Shown: positions 19,860 to 30,372, numbered from the stretch's first letter. The stretch: 55,662 bases of DNA from Pseudomonadota bacterium (GCA_020160955.1 JAIUOX010000017.1:1-55662); one strand, 5' to 3'. The notes: generated by a model not told the origin, from the sequence alone. Numbers and translations: made by a program.

Positions 19860-22795
19860 GCGGCGTCTCCTCGATCGCGATCGACCGGCGCTTCGCCGAC
19901 GCGCTGGCGGCCGGCGTGCTGGCCCGCCACGGCGGCGACCCGCTGGCGCTGGCCGACGTGCTGATCCTGCTGCCGACCCGGCGCTCGGTGCGGGCGCTGC
20001 GCGAGGCCTTCCTGCGCGCCACCGGCGGCACGCCGACGCTGCTGCCGCAGATGGCGCCGCTGGGCGATGTCGACGACGGCGAGTGGCAGCTGGCGAGCGG
20101 CGACGACGGCGCGCTCACCCTGCCGCCGGCGATCGAGCCGGCCGAGCGCGACGCCCTGCTCGCCCGGCTGGTCGCCGGCTTCACCGATGGCGAGCAGCCG
20201 ATCGCCACCTCGACGGCGCAGGCGCTGGCGCTGGCGCGCGAGCTCGGCCGCCTGCTCGACGAGCTGGCGATCGAGGGCGTGCCGTTCGAGCGGCTGGAGG
20301 GATTGGTCGAGGGCAGCTACGCCAGCCACTGGCAGCGCACCCTGAAGTTCCTCGCCATCGTCGGCGAGGCGTGGCCGCGCGTGCTGGCCGAGCGGGGCCG
20401 GATCGACGCCATCGACCGCCGCACCCGCGCCATCCGCGCCCGCGCCGAGCGCTGGCGCCGCGAGCCGCCGTCGACGCCGGTGATCGCCGCCGGGTCGACC
20501 GGCTCGCAGCCGGCGACGCGCGAGCTGCTGGCCGCGATCGCCCGCCTGCCGCAGGGCCAGGTCGTGCTGCCGGGGCTCGACCGCGACATGGACGCGCGCA
20601 GCTGGGAGACGCTCGACGAGACCCACCCGCAGTTCGGCCTGCGCGAGCTCCTGAAGGCGCTCGACTGCGATCGCGCCGACGTCGCGGAGTGGCCGGGCAC
20701 CGACGGCGGCCCGCGTCACCTGCTGGTCAGCGAGCTGATGCGGCCGGCCGACACCAGCGAGGACTGGAAGCGGCCACCGGAGTCGACGCTCGAGCACGTG
20801 ACGCGCGCCGACGGCGCGACGCCGCACCAGGAAGCGCTGGTCGTGGCGCTGGCGCTGCGCGAGGCGCTGGAGAAGCCCGGCCGCACCGCCGCGCTGGTGA
20901 CGCCCGACCGCACGCTGGCCCGCCGCGTCGCCGCCGAGTTGCGGCGCTGGAACATCGACATCGACGATTCGGCCGGCCTGGCGCTGGCCGACACGCCGCC
21001 GGCCGGGCTGCTGCGCCTGCTGGTCGCCGCGGTCGACGAGGGCTTCGCGCCGGTCGCCCTGCTCGCCCTGCTCAAGCACCCGTTGTGCACGCTGGGACTG
21101 GCGCGCGGCGCGCTGCTGGCCGCGACCCGCCGCCTCGACGCCCGCGTGCTGCGCGGCCTCAAGCCGGCGCCCGGCCTCGCGCCGATCCGCGAGCGGGTCG
21201 CCGCGGCCAAGGGCGGCAACGAGGACGCGCGGCGCGCCATGGCCGATCTGGTCGAGCGGCTCGACACCGCGACCGCGCCGCTGGCCGCGGCGATGGCCGA
21301 GGGCGCGCCGCCGGTCGCCCTGGTCGACGCCACCGTGGCGGCGGCCGAGGCGATCGCCGGCGGCGACGCGCTGTGGAGCGGCGAGGCCGGCGAGGCGCTG
21401 GCCGAGGCGCTGGCGCGCCTGCGCGAGGCATGGGCCGGCAGCCCGGCGATCGCCGGCGGCGAGTGGCCGGCGCTGCTCGAGGCGCTGATCGAGCCGGAGA
21501 TCGTGCGGCCGGGCTTCGGCCGTCACCCGCGGCTGGCGATCTGGGGCCCGCTCGAGGCCCGCCTGCAACGCGCCGATCTCCTGGTGATGGGCGGCCTCAA
21601 CGAGGGCACCTGGCCGCCCGCCGTCGACACCGGCCCGTGGCTCAACCGGCCGATGCGCGCGGCGCTCGGCCTGCCGCAGCCGGAGCGCCGCATCGGCCTG
21701 TCGGCGCACGACTTCGTCGCCGGCCTCGGCGCCGGCCACGTGCTGCTGACCCGCGCCGAGCGCGAGGGCGGCGCACCGACCGTGCCGGCACGCTGGCTGG
21801 CCCGCCTCGACGCGCTGTTCGGCCACGATCCCGGCAAGGGCCGCGTGCCCGAGTACATGCAGCGGGCGCGGCGCAGCTACCTCGCGTGGGCGGCGGAGAT
21901 CGACGATCCGAAGACCTACGCGCCGTGCGACCGGCCGGCGCCGCGGCCACCGCTCGAGGCGCGGCCGACGACGCTGTCGGTGTCGGGCATCGAGCGCCTG
22001 CGGCGCGATCCCTACGGCGTCTACGCGCGCTACATCCTGCGGCTCTACCCGCTCGACCCGCTGGAGCAGGAGCTGGGCGCGGTCGATCGCGGCAACGCCC
22101 TGCACGAGGCGCTGCAGGAATTCATGGACAGCCACCCGTCGGGCACGCTGCCCGAGGGCGCGGTGGCGGAGTTCGAGGCGCTGGGCGAGCGTCACCTCGC
22201 CAAGCTGCTGGCGGCGCCGGCCGAGCGCGCCTTCTGGTGGCCGCGCTTCCAGCGGCTGGCGCGCTGGCTGGTGGCGACCGAGAACGAGCGCCGCGCCGGC
22301 GGCACGCGCGTGCTCAAGACCGAGACCGACGGCACGCTGAGCGTCGGGCCCGAGAGCCGCCCGCTGGTCATCACCGCCCGCGCCGACCGCATCGACCGGA
22401 TCGATGCCGAGACCTGGGAAGTGATCGACTACAAGACCGGCCGCGCCCCCAGCAAGGACGAGCTCGACGCGCTGTTCGCGCCGCAGCTGCTGCTCGAGGC
22501 GGCGATGGCCGAGCGCGGCGGCTTCGCCGGGATCAAGGCGCCGCGGCCGAAGACGGCGACGCTGTCCTACTGGCAGGCCAACGGGCTCGACGAGGGCGGC
22601 AAGATCGTCGGCGTCAAGGACAGCGACCGGCTGATCGCCCGCATGGTCGACCTCGCGGCCAAGATGGCCGAGCACTTCGGCACCGCCGGCACCGCCTACC
22701 CGGCCGTCCCGTGGCCGGCCTACGGTCCCTACTTCAACGACTACGAACACCTCGAGCGCGTCGCCGAGTGGTCGACCGGCGGAGGCCGCGAATGA
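19856..22795 (+). CDS. addB: Double-strand break repair protein AddB
   Basis: 979 residues. As in alphaproteobacterial AddB, the N-terminal helicase-like region has lost a working Walker A (LILLPTRRSVRALREAFL). The C-terminal PD-(D/E)XK nuclease core is EVIDYKTGRAP (Asp 858, Lys 860) within a RecB-type nuclease domain. With AddA it resects DNA ends to load RecA, the counterpart of RecBCD. The ATG overlaps the murU stop, and its TGA overlaps the addA start. No Chi analogue could be judged from the sequence. Confidence 0.95.
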   Translation: MSGVSSIAIDRRFADALAAGVLARHGGDPLALADVLILLPTRRSVRALREAFLRATGGTPTLLPQMAPLGDVDDGEWQLASGDDGALTLPPAIEPAERDALLARLVAGFTDGEQPIATSTAQALALARELGRLLDELAIEGVPFERLEGLVEGSYASHWQRTLKFLAIVGEAWPRVLAERGRIDAIDRRTRAIRARAERWRREPPSTPVIAAGSTGSQPATRELLAAIARLPQGQVVLPGLDRDMDARSWETLDETHPQFGLRELLKALDCDRADVAEWPGTDGGPRHLLVSELMRPADTSEDWKRPPESTLEHVTRADGATPHQEALVVALALREALEKPGRTAALVTPDRTLARRVAAELRRWNIDIDDSAGLALADTPPAGLLRLLVAAVDEGFAPVALLALLKHPLCTLGLARGALLAATRRLDARVLRGLKPAPGLAPIRERVAAAKGGNEDARRAMADLVERLDTATAPLAAAMAEGAPPVALVDATVAAAEAIAGGDALWSGEAGEALAEALARLREAWAGSPAIAGGEWPALLEALIEPEIVRPGFGRHPRLAIWGPLEARLQRADLLVMGGLNEGTWPPAVDTGPWLNRPMRAALGLPQPERRIGLSAHDFVAGLGAGHVLLTRAEREGGAPTVPARWLARLDALFGHDPGKGRVPEYMQRARRSYLAWAAEIDDPKTYAPCDRPAPRPPLEARPTTLSVSGIERLRRDPYGVYARYILRLYPLDPLEQELGAVDRGNALHEALQEFMDSHPSGTLPEGAVAEFEALGERHLAKLLAAPAERAFWWPRFQRLARWLVATENERRAGGTRVLKTETDGTLSVGPESRPLVITARADRIDRIDAETWEVIDYKTGRAPSKDELDALFAPQLLLEAAMAERGGFAGIKAPRPKTATLSYWQANGLDEGGKIVGVKDSDRLIARMVDLAAKMAEHFGTAGTAYPAVPWPAYGPYFNDYEHLERVAEWSTGGGRE

Positions 22796-25700
22796 GCGCG
22801 CCCACGACCCTGCTCGATCCGATCCTCGACGCGACGCTGCGCCAGCGCCGGGCGACCACGCCCGACCGCTCGGCCTGGGTCGAGGCCAATGCCGGCACCG
22901 GCAAGACCAAGGTGCTGACCGACCGCGTGACGCGGCTGCTGCTGGAGCGGGTGCGGCCGGAACGCATCCTGTGCCTCACCTTCACCAAGGCCGCCGCCGC
23001 CGAGATGCGCAACCGGCTGTCGGCCCAGCTCGGCCGCTGGGCGATGGCCAGCGACGCCGACCTCGACCGGGCGATCTTCGACCTGGTGAACCGCGCGCCG
23101 ACGCCGGACGAGCGCATCGTGGCGCGCCGCCTGTTCGCCCGCGTGCTCGACGCGCCCGGCGGCATCAACATCCTGACCATTCACGCCTTCTGCCAGTCGC
23201 TCTTGAAGCGCTTCCCGCTCGAGGCCGGCGTCGCGCCGGGCTTCGAGGTGCTGGACGAAGCCGAAGCGCAGGCGCTCTTGCGCCAGGCGCAGGACGAGCA
23301 GCTCGACCTGCTGGCCCGCCCCGGGGCGCCGGCCGAGCTGGTCGACGCGCTGGCGGCGATCGCCCACCGCGTGTCGATCAGCGACTACGACGCCCTGATG
23401 AAGAGCCTGCTGGGCGAGCGCGCGTGGCTGCTGGCCCGCATCGGCAGCGAGAGCGGCCTGCAGAAGCTGCGGGCCGCGATGGCCCAGGCGATGGGCTGCG
23501 GGATGGAGGACACTGCCGGCGGCCTCCTGAGCGCCGGCTGCGCCGACGACGCCTTCGACGGCGCCGCGCTCCGCGCCGCGGCCACCGCCCTGCAGGCCGG
23601 CGGCAAGACCGACAAGGAGCGCGGCGCGCTGATCGCGGAGTGGCTGGCGAGCGACCCACGCGAGCCGTTGCTGCCCTCGTATCGCAAGGCCTTCCTCACC
23701 CAGAAGGGCGAGCTCCAGAAGCGTCTCGCCAGCAACCCCGCCAAGGCGGCGATGCCCGGCATCGAGGACGTGCTGGCGGCCGAGGGCACGCGGCTGATCG
23801 CGCTGCAGGACCGCGTCAACGGCGCCGCGCTGGTCGAGCGCACGATCGCCCTGCTGCGGCTCGGGCTCGACATCACCGGGCGCTATGCCCGCGCCAAGCG
23901 GCGGCGCGGCACGCTCGACTACGACGACCTGATCGTCGCGACGCGCCGCCTGCTCGAGACCGCGGAGGGCGCCTCGTGGGTGCTCTACAAGCTCGACGGC
24001 GGCATCGACCACGTGCTGGTCGACGAGGCGCAGGACACCAACCCCGACCAGTGGGAGGTGATCCGCAGCCTGACCGCCGAGTTCTTCGTCGGCGAAGGCG
24101 CGGTCGAGCGGTCGCGCACGGTGTTCGCCGTGGGCGACACCAAGCAGTCGATCTTCGGCTTCCAGCGCGCCGACCCGCGCAAGCTGGCCGAGATGCGCGA
24201 CTGGTTCCGGCAACGCATCGAGGAGGCCGGGCGCGGCTTCGAGCCGGTCGACCTCACCGTGTCGTTCCGCTCGACCGCGGCGGTGCTCGACGCCGTCGAC
24301 TGGGTGTTCGACCGGGCAGAGGCGGTGAAGGGCGTCGCGGCCCCGGGCAACGTCACGCACGAGCCGAGCCGCACCGAGGCGCCGGGCACCGTCGAGCTGT
24401 GGCCGATCGTCAGCAACGACGAGGCCGACGAGGATGGCGAGGAGGACGGCCTGCCGCCGCTCGAGCCGGCCTCGGACCGCGCCGGCGCCGCCGCCTCGCC
24501 GAGCGAGCGGCTGGCGCGCCTGGTCGCGCTGCACGCCAAGCGCCTGATCGACGGCGGCGAACGGCGCGCCACCACCGGCGAGCCGCTGCATGCCGGCCAC
24601 TTCATGGTGCTGGTGCGGCGGCGCAACGCCTTCGTCAACGACCTGGTGCGCGCGCTCAAGCACGCCGGCATCGAGGTCGCCGGCGTCGACCGCCTCGACC
24701 TCGCCGAGGAACTGGCGATCCAGGACCTGATGGCGATGGCGCGCTTCGCGCTGCTGCCGCAGGACGACCTCAATCTCGCCGCCCTGCTGAAGTCGCCGCT
24801 GGTCGGGCTCGACGACGACGCGCTGTTCGCTCTCGCGTGGAAGCGGCCGGGCGCGCTGTGGTCGGCGCTGCGCGCCCGCGCGGGCGAGCCGCCGTTCGCC
24901 GCCGGCGTGGCGACGCTCACGACGTGGCTGCAACGCGCCGACCGCACCAGCCCGTTCGATTTCTTCGCCGCCGTGCTCGGCCCCGAGGGCGGCCGGCGCC
25001 GGCTGCTCGAGCGGCTGGGCCAGCAGTCGGCCGACCCGATCGACGAGCTGCTGGCGCGCGCGCTGCAGTACCAGCAGGCCGAGGGCAACTCGCTGCAGGG
25101 CTTCGTGCGCTGGTTCGAGGAAGGCGGCGGCGAGGTCAAGCGCGACCTCGACGCCAACCGCCGCCGCGAGGTCCGCATCCTGACTGTGCACGCGTCGAAG
25201 GGCCTGCAGGCGCCGATCGTCTACCTGCCGGACACGACGCGCGTGCCGGCACAGGTCGATCGCCTGGTCGCCTCGCCGGAGGGCGATGCGCGGCTGTGGC
25301 TGCCGCGGGTCGACGACGCCAACAGCGCCGCCCGGGCGTGGCGCGACGTCGCGCGCGAGCGCGTGCTCGAGGAACAGAATCGCCTGCTCTACGTCGCCAT
25401 GACGCGCGCCGAGGACCGGCTCTACGTCGGCGGCTGGGTCGGCAACAAGGCGCCCGACAAGGGCTGCTGGCACCAGCGCATCGAGGAAGGACTGCGCGGC
25501 AGCCTCGACGCCGACATCGCCGAGAACGTCCCCTTCCCGCGCCGCCGCGCCGTCACCACCGAGTTCGACTTCCGGCCGCTGCTGGGCGAACGCGACGGCT
25601 GGGCCGGCGAGGGCTTCGTGCTCAGCAATCCCGGCACCACGGCGCCGGCGCAGGCCGAGCTGCCGCTGCCGCCGTCCGATGGGCCGCCGGCCTGGATCGC

Positions 25701-26340
25701 CGCGCCGGCGCCGGTCGAGCCCGACCCGCCGACGCCGCTCGCGCCGTCGCAGCCGCTGCCCGACGAGGCCGCCGCCGCCGGCCCGCGCGCCTTCAGCCCG
25801 CTGGCGCCCGACGACCCGCAGCGCTGGAAGCGCGGCACGTTGCTGCACGACCTGCTGCGCCACCTGCCGGCGCTGCCGGCGGCGCAGCGCGCCGAGGCGG
25901 CTCGCGCCTTCCTCGCCCAGCCGGCCCACGGGCTCACGCCGCAGCAGGTCGCCGACTGGTCGGCCGAGGTGCTGGCGGTGACCGAGGCGCCGGCCCATGC
26001 CGCGCTGTTCGCCGCCGCGTCGCGCGCCGAGGTGCCGCTGATCGGCACCGTCGCCACGCCGCGCGGCAGCTTCACGGTCAGCGGCCAGGTCGACCGACTG
26101 GCGGTGTCGGACGACGAGGTGCTGATCGTCGACTACAAGACCAACCGGCCGCCGCCAGCCGACGTGGCGGGCGTGGCGCTGGTCTACCGCCGCCAGCTCG
26201 CGCTCTACCGGGCGCTCCTGCAGCAGGTCTATCCGGGCCGCCGGGTGCGCGCCTTCCTGCTCTGGACGGCGACCCCGCGGCTGATGGAGATCGACGCGAA
26301 AATCCTCGACAAATCAATGCCTTACGCAGCCGCATCTTGA
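22792..26340 (+). CDS. addA: Double-strand break repair helicase AddA
   Basis: 1182 residues, UvrD/RecB superfamily 1 helicase plus nuclease. Walker A EANAGTGKTKVLTDR (Lys 38), motif Ia CLTFTKAAAAEMRNRL, motif II HVLVDEAQDTNPDQW, motif III AVGDTKQSIFGFQRADP, motif V ILTVHASKGLQAPIVYLP and motif VI YVAMTRAEDRLYV are all present. The C-terminal nuclease site is LIVDYKTNRPPP (Asp 1114, Lys 1116). It provides the motor activity of the AddAB end-resection complex. The ATG overlaps the addB stop by four bases. Confidence 0.97.
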   Translation: MSAPTTLLDPILDATLRQRRATTPDRSAWVEANAGTGKTKVLTDRVTRLLLERVRPERILCLTFTKAAAAEMRNRLSAQLGRWAMASDADLDRAIFDLVNRAPTPDERIVARRLFARVLDAPGGINILTIHAFCQSLLKRFPLEAGVAPGFEVLDEAEAQALLRQAQDEQLDLLARPGAPAELVDALAAIAHRVSISDYDALMKSLLGERAWLLARIGSESGLQKLRAAMAQAMGCGMEDTAGGLLSAGCADDAFDGAALRAAATALQAGGKTDKERGALIAEWLASDPREPLLPSYRKAFLTQKGELQKRLASNPAKAAMPGIEDVLAAEGTRLIALQDRVNGAALVERTIALLRLGLDITGRYARAKRRRGTLDYDDLIVATRRLLETAEGASWVLYKLDGGIDHVLVDEAQDTNPDQWEVIRSLTAEFFVGEGAVERSRTVFAVGDTKQSIFGFQRADPRKLAEMRDWFRQRIEEAGRGFEPVDLTVSFRSTAAVLDAVDWVFDRAEAVKGVAAPGNVTHEPSRTEAPGTVELWPIVSNDEADEDGEEDGLPPLEPASDRAGAAASPSERLARLVALHAKRLIDGGERRATTGEPLHAGHFMVLVRRRNAFVNDLVRALKHAGIEVAGVDRLDLAEELAIQDLMAMARFALLPQDDLNLAALLKSPLVGLDDDALFALAWKRPGALWSALRARAGEPPFAAGVATLTTWLQRADRTSPFDFFAAVLGPEGGRRRLLERLGQQSADPIDELLARALQYQQAEGNSLQGFVRWFEEGGGEVKRDLDANRRREVRILTVHASKGLQAPIVYLPDTTRVPAQVDRLVASPEGDARLWLPRVDDANSAARAWRDVARERVLEEQNRLLYVAMTRAEDRLYVGGWVGNKAPDKGCWHQRIEEGLRGSLDADIAENVPFPRRRAVTTEFDFRPLLGERDGWAGEGFVLSNPGTTAPAQAELPLPPSDGPPAWIAAPAPVEPDPPTPLAPSQPLPDEAAAAGPRAFSPLAPDDPQRWKRGTLLHDLLRHLPALPAAQRAEAARAFLAQPAHGLTPQQVADWSAEVLAVTEAPAHAALFAAASRAEVPLIGTVATPRGSFTVSGQVDRLAVSDDEVLIVDYKTNRPPPADVAGVALVYRRQLALYRALLQQVYPGRRVRAFLLWTATPRLMEIDAKILDKSMPYAAAS

Positions 26341-26428
26341 CTCGGCGGCGGCCGGTTCCTAGCTTGGCTGTCCAAGGGCGGCGCCGGTCCCTCGACCGGC
26401 CTCACGCGTATTTCAGGAGAACCTACAG

Positions 26429-26749
<321 letters not shown>

Positions 26750-26759
26750 CGTCGACGGC

Positions 26760-28049
26760 TCAGCCGTTGCGGGCGAGAACCTCGCCCGCCAGGTAGAGCG
26801 ATCCACAGATGAGAATGCGCATCGGCGCGGGCTGGGTGACCAACAGGTCCTCCAGCGCCGCGCCGATGTCGTTTGCGGGCTGGCAGTCGATGCCGACCTC
26901 GACGGCGTAGGCCGAAGCCTCGCGCGGCGTGTAGGCGGCGTGGTCGGCGATCGGCACGGCGCGCGCGCTGCGGGCATGCCGCGCCAGCGGCCGCAGGAAG
27001 CCCGAGGCGTCCTTGGTGGTCAGCATGCCGAACACCAGATGCAGCGGCAGCGGCGCCGGCTCGCGCGCCCACTCGGCGGCCTGGCGCGCCAGCACCAGCC
27101 CGCAATCCTCGTTGTGGCCGCCGTCGAGCCACAGCTCGCAGGCCGGCGGCAGGGCCTCGACCAGCGGGCCGCGCGTCAGGCGCTGCAGCCGGGCCGGCCA
27201 CTCGACCGTCGCGAGGCCGCGCCGCACCGCGTCGTCGTCGATCGCGAAGCGCGCGGCGCGCAGCCGCTCGACACAGGCGACGGCGGTGGCGGCATTGTCG
27301 AGCTGGTGGGCGCCGAGCAGCGCCGGCGCCGGCAGGTCGAGGCCGGCCTGGTCGCTGTCGTAGCGGAAGCCGGTCGCGGTCGGCGTGACCTGCCATTCGC
27401 GGCCCATGCGGAACAGCGGCACGCCGAGCTCGGCCGCGCGATGGGCGATCACGCCGGCCGCCGCCTCGCGCTGGCGGCCGATCACCGCCGGCGCGCCGCG
27501 CTTCAGGATGCCGGCCTTCTCGGCCGCGATCTTCTCCAGCGTGTCGCCGAGGAACTGGGTGTGGTCGTAGCCGATCGGCGTGATCGCCGTCAGCATCGGG
27601 TCGACGACGTTGGTGGTGTCGAGCCGGCCGCCCATGCCGACCTCGATCAGCGCCAGGTCGGCCGGGACGCGCGCGAAGGCGAGGAAGGCCGCGACCGTGG
27701 TGATCTCGAAGAAGGTGATCGGCTGGCCGTCGTTGGCCTGCTCGCAATCGACCAGCACGTCCTCCAGCATGTCGTCGTCGATCAGACGGCCGGCGACGCG
27801 GATGCGCTCGTTGAACGAGACGAGGTGCGGCGAGGTGTAGACGTGGACGCGGTAGCCGGCCGCCTCGCTCATCGCCCGCAGGGTGGCGACCAGCGAGCCC
27901 TTGCCGTTGGTGCCGGCGACATGGACGACCGGCGGCAGCTTCCTGTGCGGCGAGCCGACCGCGGCCAGCAGCCGCTCGATGCGCTCCAGCCCGAGGTCGA
28001 TCAGCTTGGGATGCAGCCGCATCAGCCGCTGCAGGATCGCGTCGGTCAT
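26760..28049 (-). CDS. folC: Bifunctional folylpolyglutamate/dihydrofolate synthase
   Basis: 429 residues, Mur-ligase fold. The ATP loop HVAGTNGKGS (residues 43-52), the folate-site TSPHLVSFNERIRV, EVGMGGRLDTTN and the IGYDHTQFLGDTLEKIAAEKAGI block are all present. It makes dihydrofolate from dihydropteroate and adds glutamates to folates. It lies just downstream of accD on the same strand, a common alphaproteobacterial order, with a variant repeat A in the 79-base gap. Confidence 0.96.
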   Translation of the reverse strand: MTDAILQRLMRLHPKLIDLGLERIERLLAAVGSPHRKLPPVVHVAGTNGKGSLVATLRAMSEAAGYRVHVYTSPHLVSFNERIRVAGRLIDDDMLEDVLVDCEQANDGQPITFFEITTVAAFLAFARVPADLALIEVGMGGRLDTTNVVDPMLTAITPIGYDHTQFLGDTLEKIAAEKAGILKRGAPAVIGRQREAAAGVIAHRAAELGVPLFRMGREWQVTPTATGFRYDSDQAGLDLPAPALLGAHQLDNAATAVACVERLRAARFAIDDDAVRRGLATVEWPARLQRLTRGPLVEALPPACELWLDGGHNEDCGLVLARQAAEWAREPAPLPLHLVFGMLTTKDASGFLRPLARHARSARAVPIADHAAYTPREASAYAVEVGIDCQPANDIGAALEDLLVTQPAPMRILICGSLYLAGEVLARNG

Positions 28050-28055
28050 CGTCCC

Positions 28056-28108
28056 GTCATCCCGACCGGAGCCGAGCGCAGCGAGGCGGAGCGGAGGGAC
28101 CTTCTCTC
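28056..28108. repeat. Variant family A repeat, copy A5
   Basis: GTCATCCCGACCGGAGCCGA, a GCGCAGC core, then GCGGAGGGACCTTCTCTC. It is a longer relative of family A with the same ends and a different middle. A second copy is at 31037-31090. It lies between accD and folC, both on the minus strand. Confidence 0.8.
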
Positions 28109-28128
28109 GGACGACGACATCCGGAAAA

Positions 28129-29019
28129 TCAGGCCGTCGCGGCGACCGGGCTGTTCGTGTCGACGACCAGCGGGTCCATCAGCAGCGAGACCAGGCGGAC
28201 CAGCGTCTCGCGCAGCTTGTGGCGGTGCACGACGGCATCGACCATGCCGTGCTCGAGCAGGTACTCGGCGCGCTGGAAGCCGGCCGGCAGTTCCTGGCGG
28301 ATGGTGTCCTGGATGACGCGCGGGCCGGCGAAGCCGATCAGCGCGTCGGGCTCGGCGATGTGGATGTCGCCCAGCATGGCGAACGAGGCCGACACGCCGC
28401 CGGTGGTCGGGTCGGTCAGCACGACGATGTAGGGCAGGCCGGCTTCCTTGACCTTGCGCACCGCGATGGTGGTGCGGGTCAGCTGCATCAGCGACAGGAT
28501 GCCTTCCTGCATGCGCGCGCCGCCCGAGGCCGAGAACACGATCAGCGGCGCCTTGCGCGCCACGGCCAGCTCGGCGGCCATCACCAGGCCCTCGCCGACC
28601 GCGGTGCCCATCGAGCCGCCCATGAAGTCGAAGTCGAGCAGCGCCACCACGGTGGTGCGGTTGCCCATCAGGCCGCTGGCCACGACCAGCGCGTCGGAGC
28701 GGCCCTCGGACTTCGACTGGGCTTCCTTGAGCTTGGCGTCGTAGCGCTTGGTGTCGCGGAACTTCAGCGGGTCGACCGGCACCTTGGGCAGCGCGTGCTG
28801 CTCGAAGCGGCCCTCGTCGAACAGGTGCGGCAGGCGCTTCATCGGCTTGATGCGCATGTGGTGGCCGCAGTGGGTGCAGACCTGCTGGTTGGCCTCCCAG
28901 TCGCGCATGAACAGCATCTGCTCGCACTTGGGGCACTTCAGCCAGAGGGTCTCCGGCGTCTCCTTGCGCGAGATCAGCGCCTTGAGCTTGGGTCGGACGA
29001 AGTTCGTCAGCCAGTTCAT
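28129..29019 (-). CDS. accD: Acetyl-CoA carboxylase carboxyltransferase subunit beta
   Basis: 296 residues. An N-terminal zinc ribbon (Cys 29, 32, 48, 51 in CPKC and CTHC) precedes a crotonase-fold carboxyltransferase domain with FSASGGARMQEGILSLMQ and DPTTGGVSASFAMLGD. With AccA it transfers the carboxyl group from biotin to acetyl-CoA, the first step of fatty acid synthesis. AccA is not in the window. folC follows on the same strand. Confidence 0.97.
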   Translation of the reverse strand: MNWLTNFVRPKLKALISRKETPETLWLKCPKCEQMLFMRDWEANQQVCTHCGHHMRIKPMKRLPHLFDEGRFEQHALPKVPVDPLKFRDTKRYDAKLKEAQSKSEGRSDALVVASGLMGNRTTVVALLDFDFMGGSMGTAVGEGLVMAAELAVARKAPLIVFSASGGARMQEGILSLMQLTRTTIAVRKVKEAGLPYIVVLTDPTTGGVSASFAMLGDIHIAEPDALIGFAGPRVIQDTIRQELPAGFQRAEYLLEHGMVDAVVHRHKLRETLVRLVSLLMDPLVVDTNSPVAATA

Positions 29020-29039
29020 GGGGGTGGTATGGCACGGCG

Positions 29040-29063
29040 GACAGCCCCGAAAAAGGGGCTGTC
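29040..29063. terminator. Hairpin between accD and the D-Ala carboxypeptidase gene
   Basis: GACAGCCCC pairs perfectly with GGGGCTGTC around a GAAAAA loop. On the minus strand it lies upstream of accD and downstream of the dac gene, a plausible transcription stop or processing site. The 3' arm runs straight into a half copy of repeat A. Confidence 0.5.
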
Positions 29064-29089
29064 ATCCCGAGCGCAGCGAGGGACCTTTC
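29061..29089. repeat. Half copy of family A repeat, copy A2
   Basis: GTCATCCCGAGCGC followed by AGCGAGGGACCTTT, one arm of the family A palindrome. It ends two bases before the stop codon of the D-Ala carboxypeptidase gene. Confidence 0.85.
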
Positions 29090-29090
29090 G

Positions 29091-30302
29091 CTAGCGCCAG
29101 AAACCGCTGAACGGGGCCGTCATGTCAGTGGATTTCTTCACTTGGCAGAACAATTTCCGGCCCTGGTAGTCGGCGCACAGCTTCTCGGCGACGCCCGGCT
29201 CGAGGTCGGCGATGACGGCGGCCTGCTTGGTCACCTTGTTGGAACTGACCGGCAGGATCCACTCCTTGCCCAGCCGGGTGACGCCCAGCCGCGCGAGGTC
29301 GGCCTGGCCGACGTCGAAGGCGTGCTTGGCGGCGCGCCAGTCGCCGAACGTGCCGAGCCAGGCGGCCTCGCCCGGGTAGTCGTAGCGCAGGGGATGGCAG
29401 TCGGCCTGCTCGAACACCGTGGTCGGGGTCGAGGGGGTGTTCTTCAACTGCCAGATCTTCGGCCGGTTGCCGCCGGTCTTGAGCGCGTAGGCCTCGTCGA
29501 ACAGGCGGACCAGGAACTCGTCGCGCAGGTCGGCGCGGCGGAAGCCGAAGGCGACGGCGACCAGGCGGCGACCGTCGCGCATCGCGCTGCCCACGATGTT
29601 GAAGCCGGACGAGCACACGAAGCCGGTCTTCAGGCCCTCGGCGTAGGGCGCGTAGAGCTCGAGGAACTTGATGCCCGGGCCGACCCGGGTCTTGCCCAGC
29701 ATGAACTCCTGGGTGCGGAAGTAGCCGTAGTAGTCGGGGAACTCCTTGACCAGGGCGAGCGCCAGGATCGCCATGTCGCGCGCCGTCGTCACCTGGCCGG
29801 GATCGGGCAGGCCGGAGGCGTTGCGGAAGGTCGTCGCCGTCATGCCGAGGCGATGCGCCGTCTCGGTCATGCGCTGGGCGAAGGCGGGCTCGGAACCGGC
29901 GACCAGCTCGGCGAAGCCGTGCGCGACGTCGTTGGCGGAGCGCGCGACCAGCGCCTGCAGCCCCTGCTCGACCGTGATCGACTGGCCCGGCCCGAGGCCG
30001 AGCTTGGACGGCGGCCGGGCGCGCGCCGCCTCGGACAGGCTGAACGGCGTCTCGAGCTTCAGCCGGCCCGACTTCAGCTGCTCGAAGACCAGGTAGATCG
30101 TCATCATCTTGGTCAGCGACGCGGGGTACCACGACGACCCGGCGTTGCGTTCCAGGAGCGTCTCGCCGGTGGCGGCGTCGACCACGACGTAGGGACCGGC
30201 CAGCACCGGACCGGACGGCGAGGCCACCGCCGCCATCTGGGCGGCGGCGGGAAGGGAGAAGCCCAGCAGGGCCAGCAGGCAGGTCAGGAACCGGGAAATC
30301 AT
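29091..30302 (-). CDS. D-alanyl-D-alanine carboxypeptidase (PBP5/6 family)
   Basis: 403 residues with a signal peptide (FLTCLLALLGFSLPAAAQ). All three penicillin-binding motifs are present: SLTK (Ser 62, Lys 65), SAN (122-124) and KTG (224-226). It trims the terminal D-Ala from peptidoglycan pentapeptides in the periplasm. The C-terminal 100 residues (RLGKEWILPVSSNKVTK and onward) carry a SPOR-free extension with two Cys (CADYQGRKLFC) rather than the usual amphipathic anchor. It is divergent from the glyoxalase-like gene across 70 bases. Confidence 0.93.
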   Translation of the reverse strand: MISRFLTCLLALLGFSLPAAAQMAAVASPSGPVLAGPYVVVDAATGETLLERNAGSSWYPASLTKMMTIYLVFEQLKSGRLKLETPFSLSEAARARPPSKLGLGPGQSITVEQGLQALVARSANDVAHGFAELVAGSEPAFAQRMTETAHRLGMTATTFRNASGLPDPGQVTTARDMAILALALVKEFPDYYGYFRTQEFMLGKTRVGPGIKFLELYAPYAEGLKTGFVCSSGFNIVGSAMRDGRRLVAVAFGFRRADLRDEFLVRLFDEAYALKTGGNRPKIWQLKNTPSTPTTVFEQADCHPLRYDYPGEAAWLGTFGDWRAAKHAFDVGQADLARLGVTRLGKEWILPVSSNKVTKQAAVIADLEPGVAEKLCADYQGRKLFCQVKKSTDMTAPFSGFWR

Positions 30303-30372
30303 TGCAGCCGACGCATCGAGAGCCCGAGCATACGCCCTTCCCCGCGTCGGCGGGAGGCATTAGATCGGTCGC

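Noticed and set aside
19655..22750. Long minus-strand open frame opposite addB
   Set aside because: Shadow of addB; composition is repetitive Arg/Gln/Ala with no recognisable domain, and addB motifs are clear on the plus strand.
22741..25998. Long minus-strand open frame opposite addA
   Set aside because: Shadow of addA, same reasoning; all seven helicase motifs are on the plus strand.
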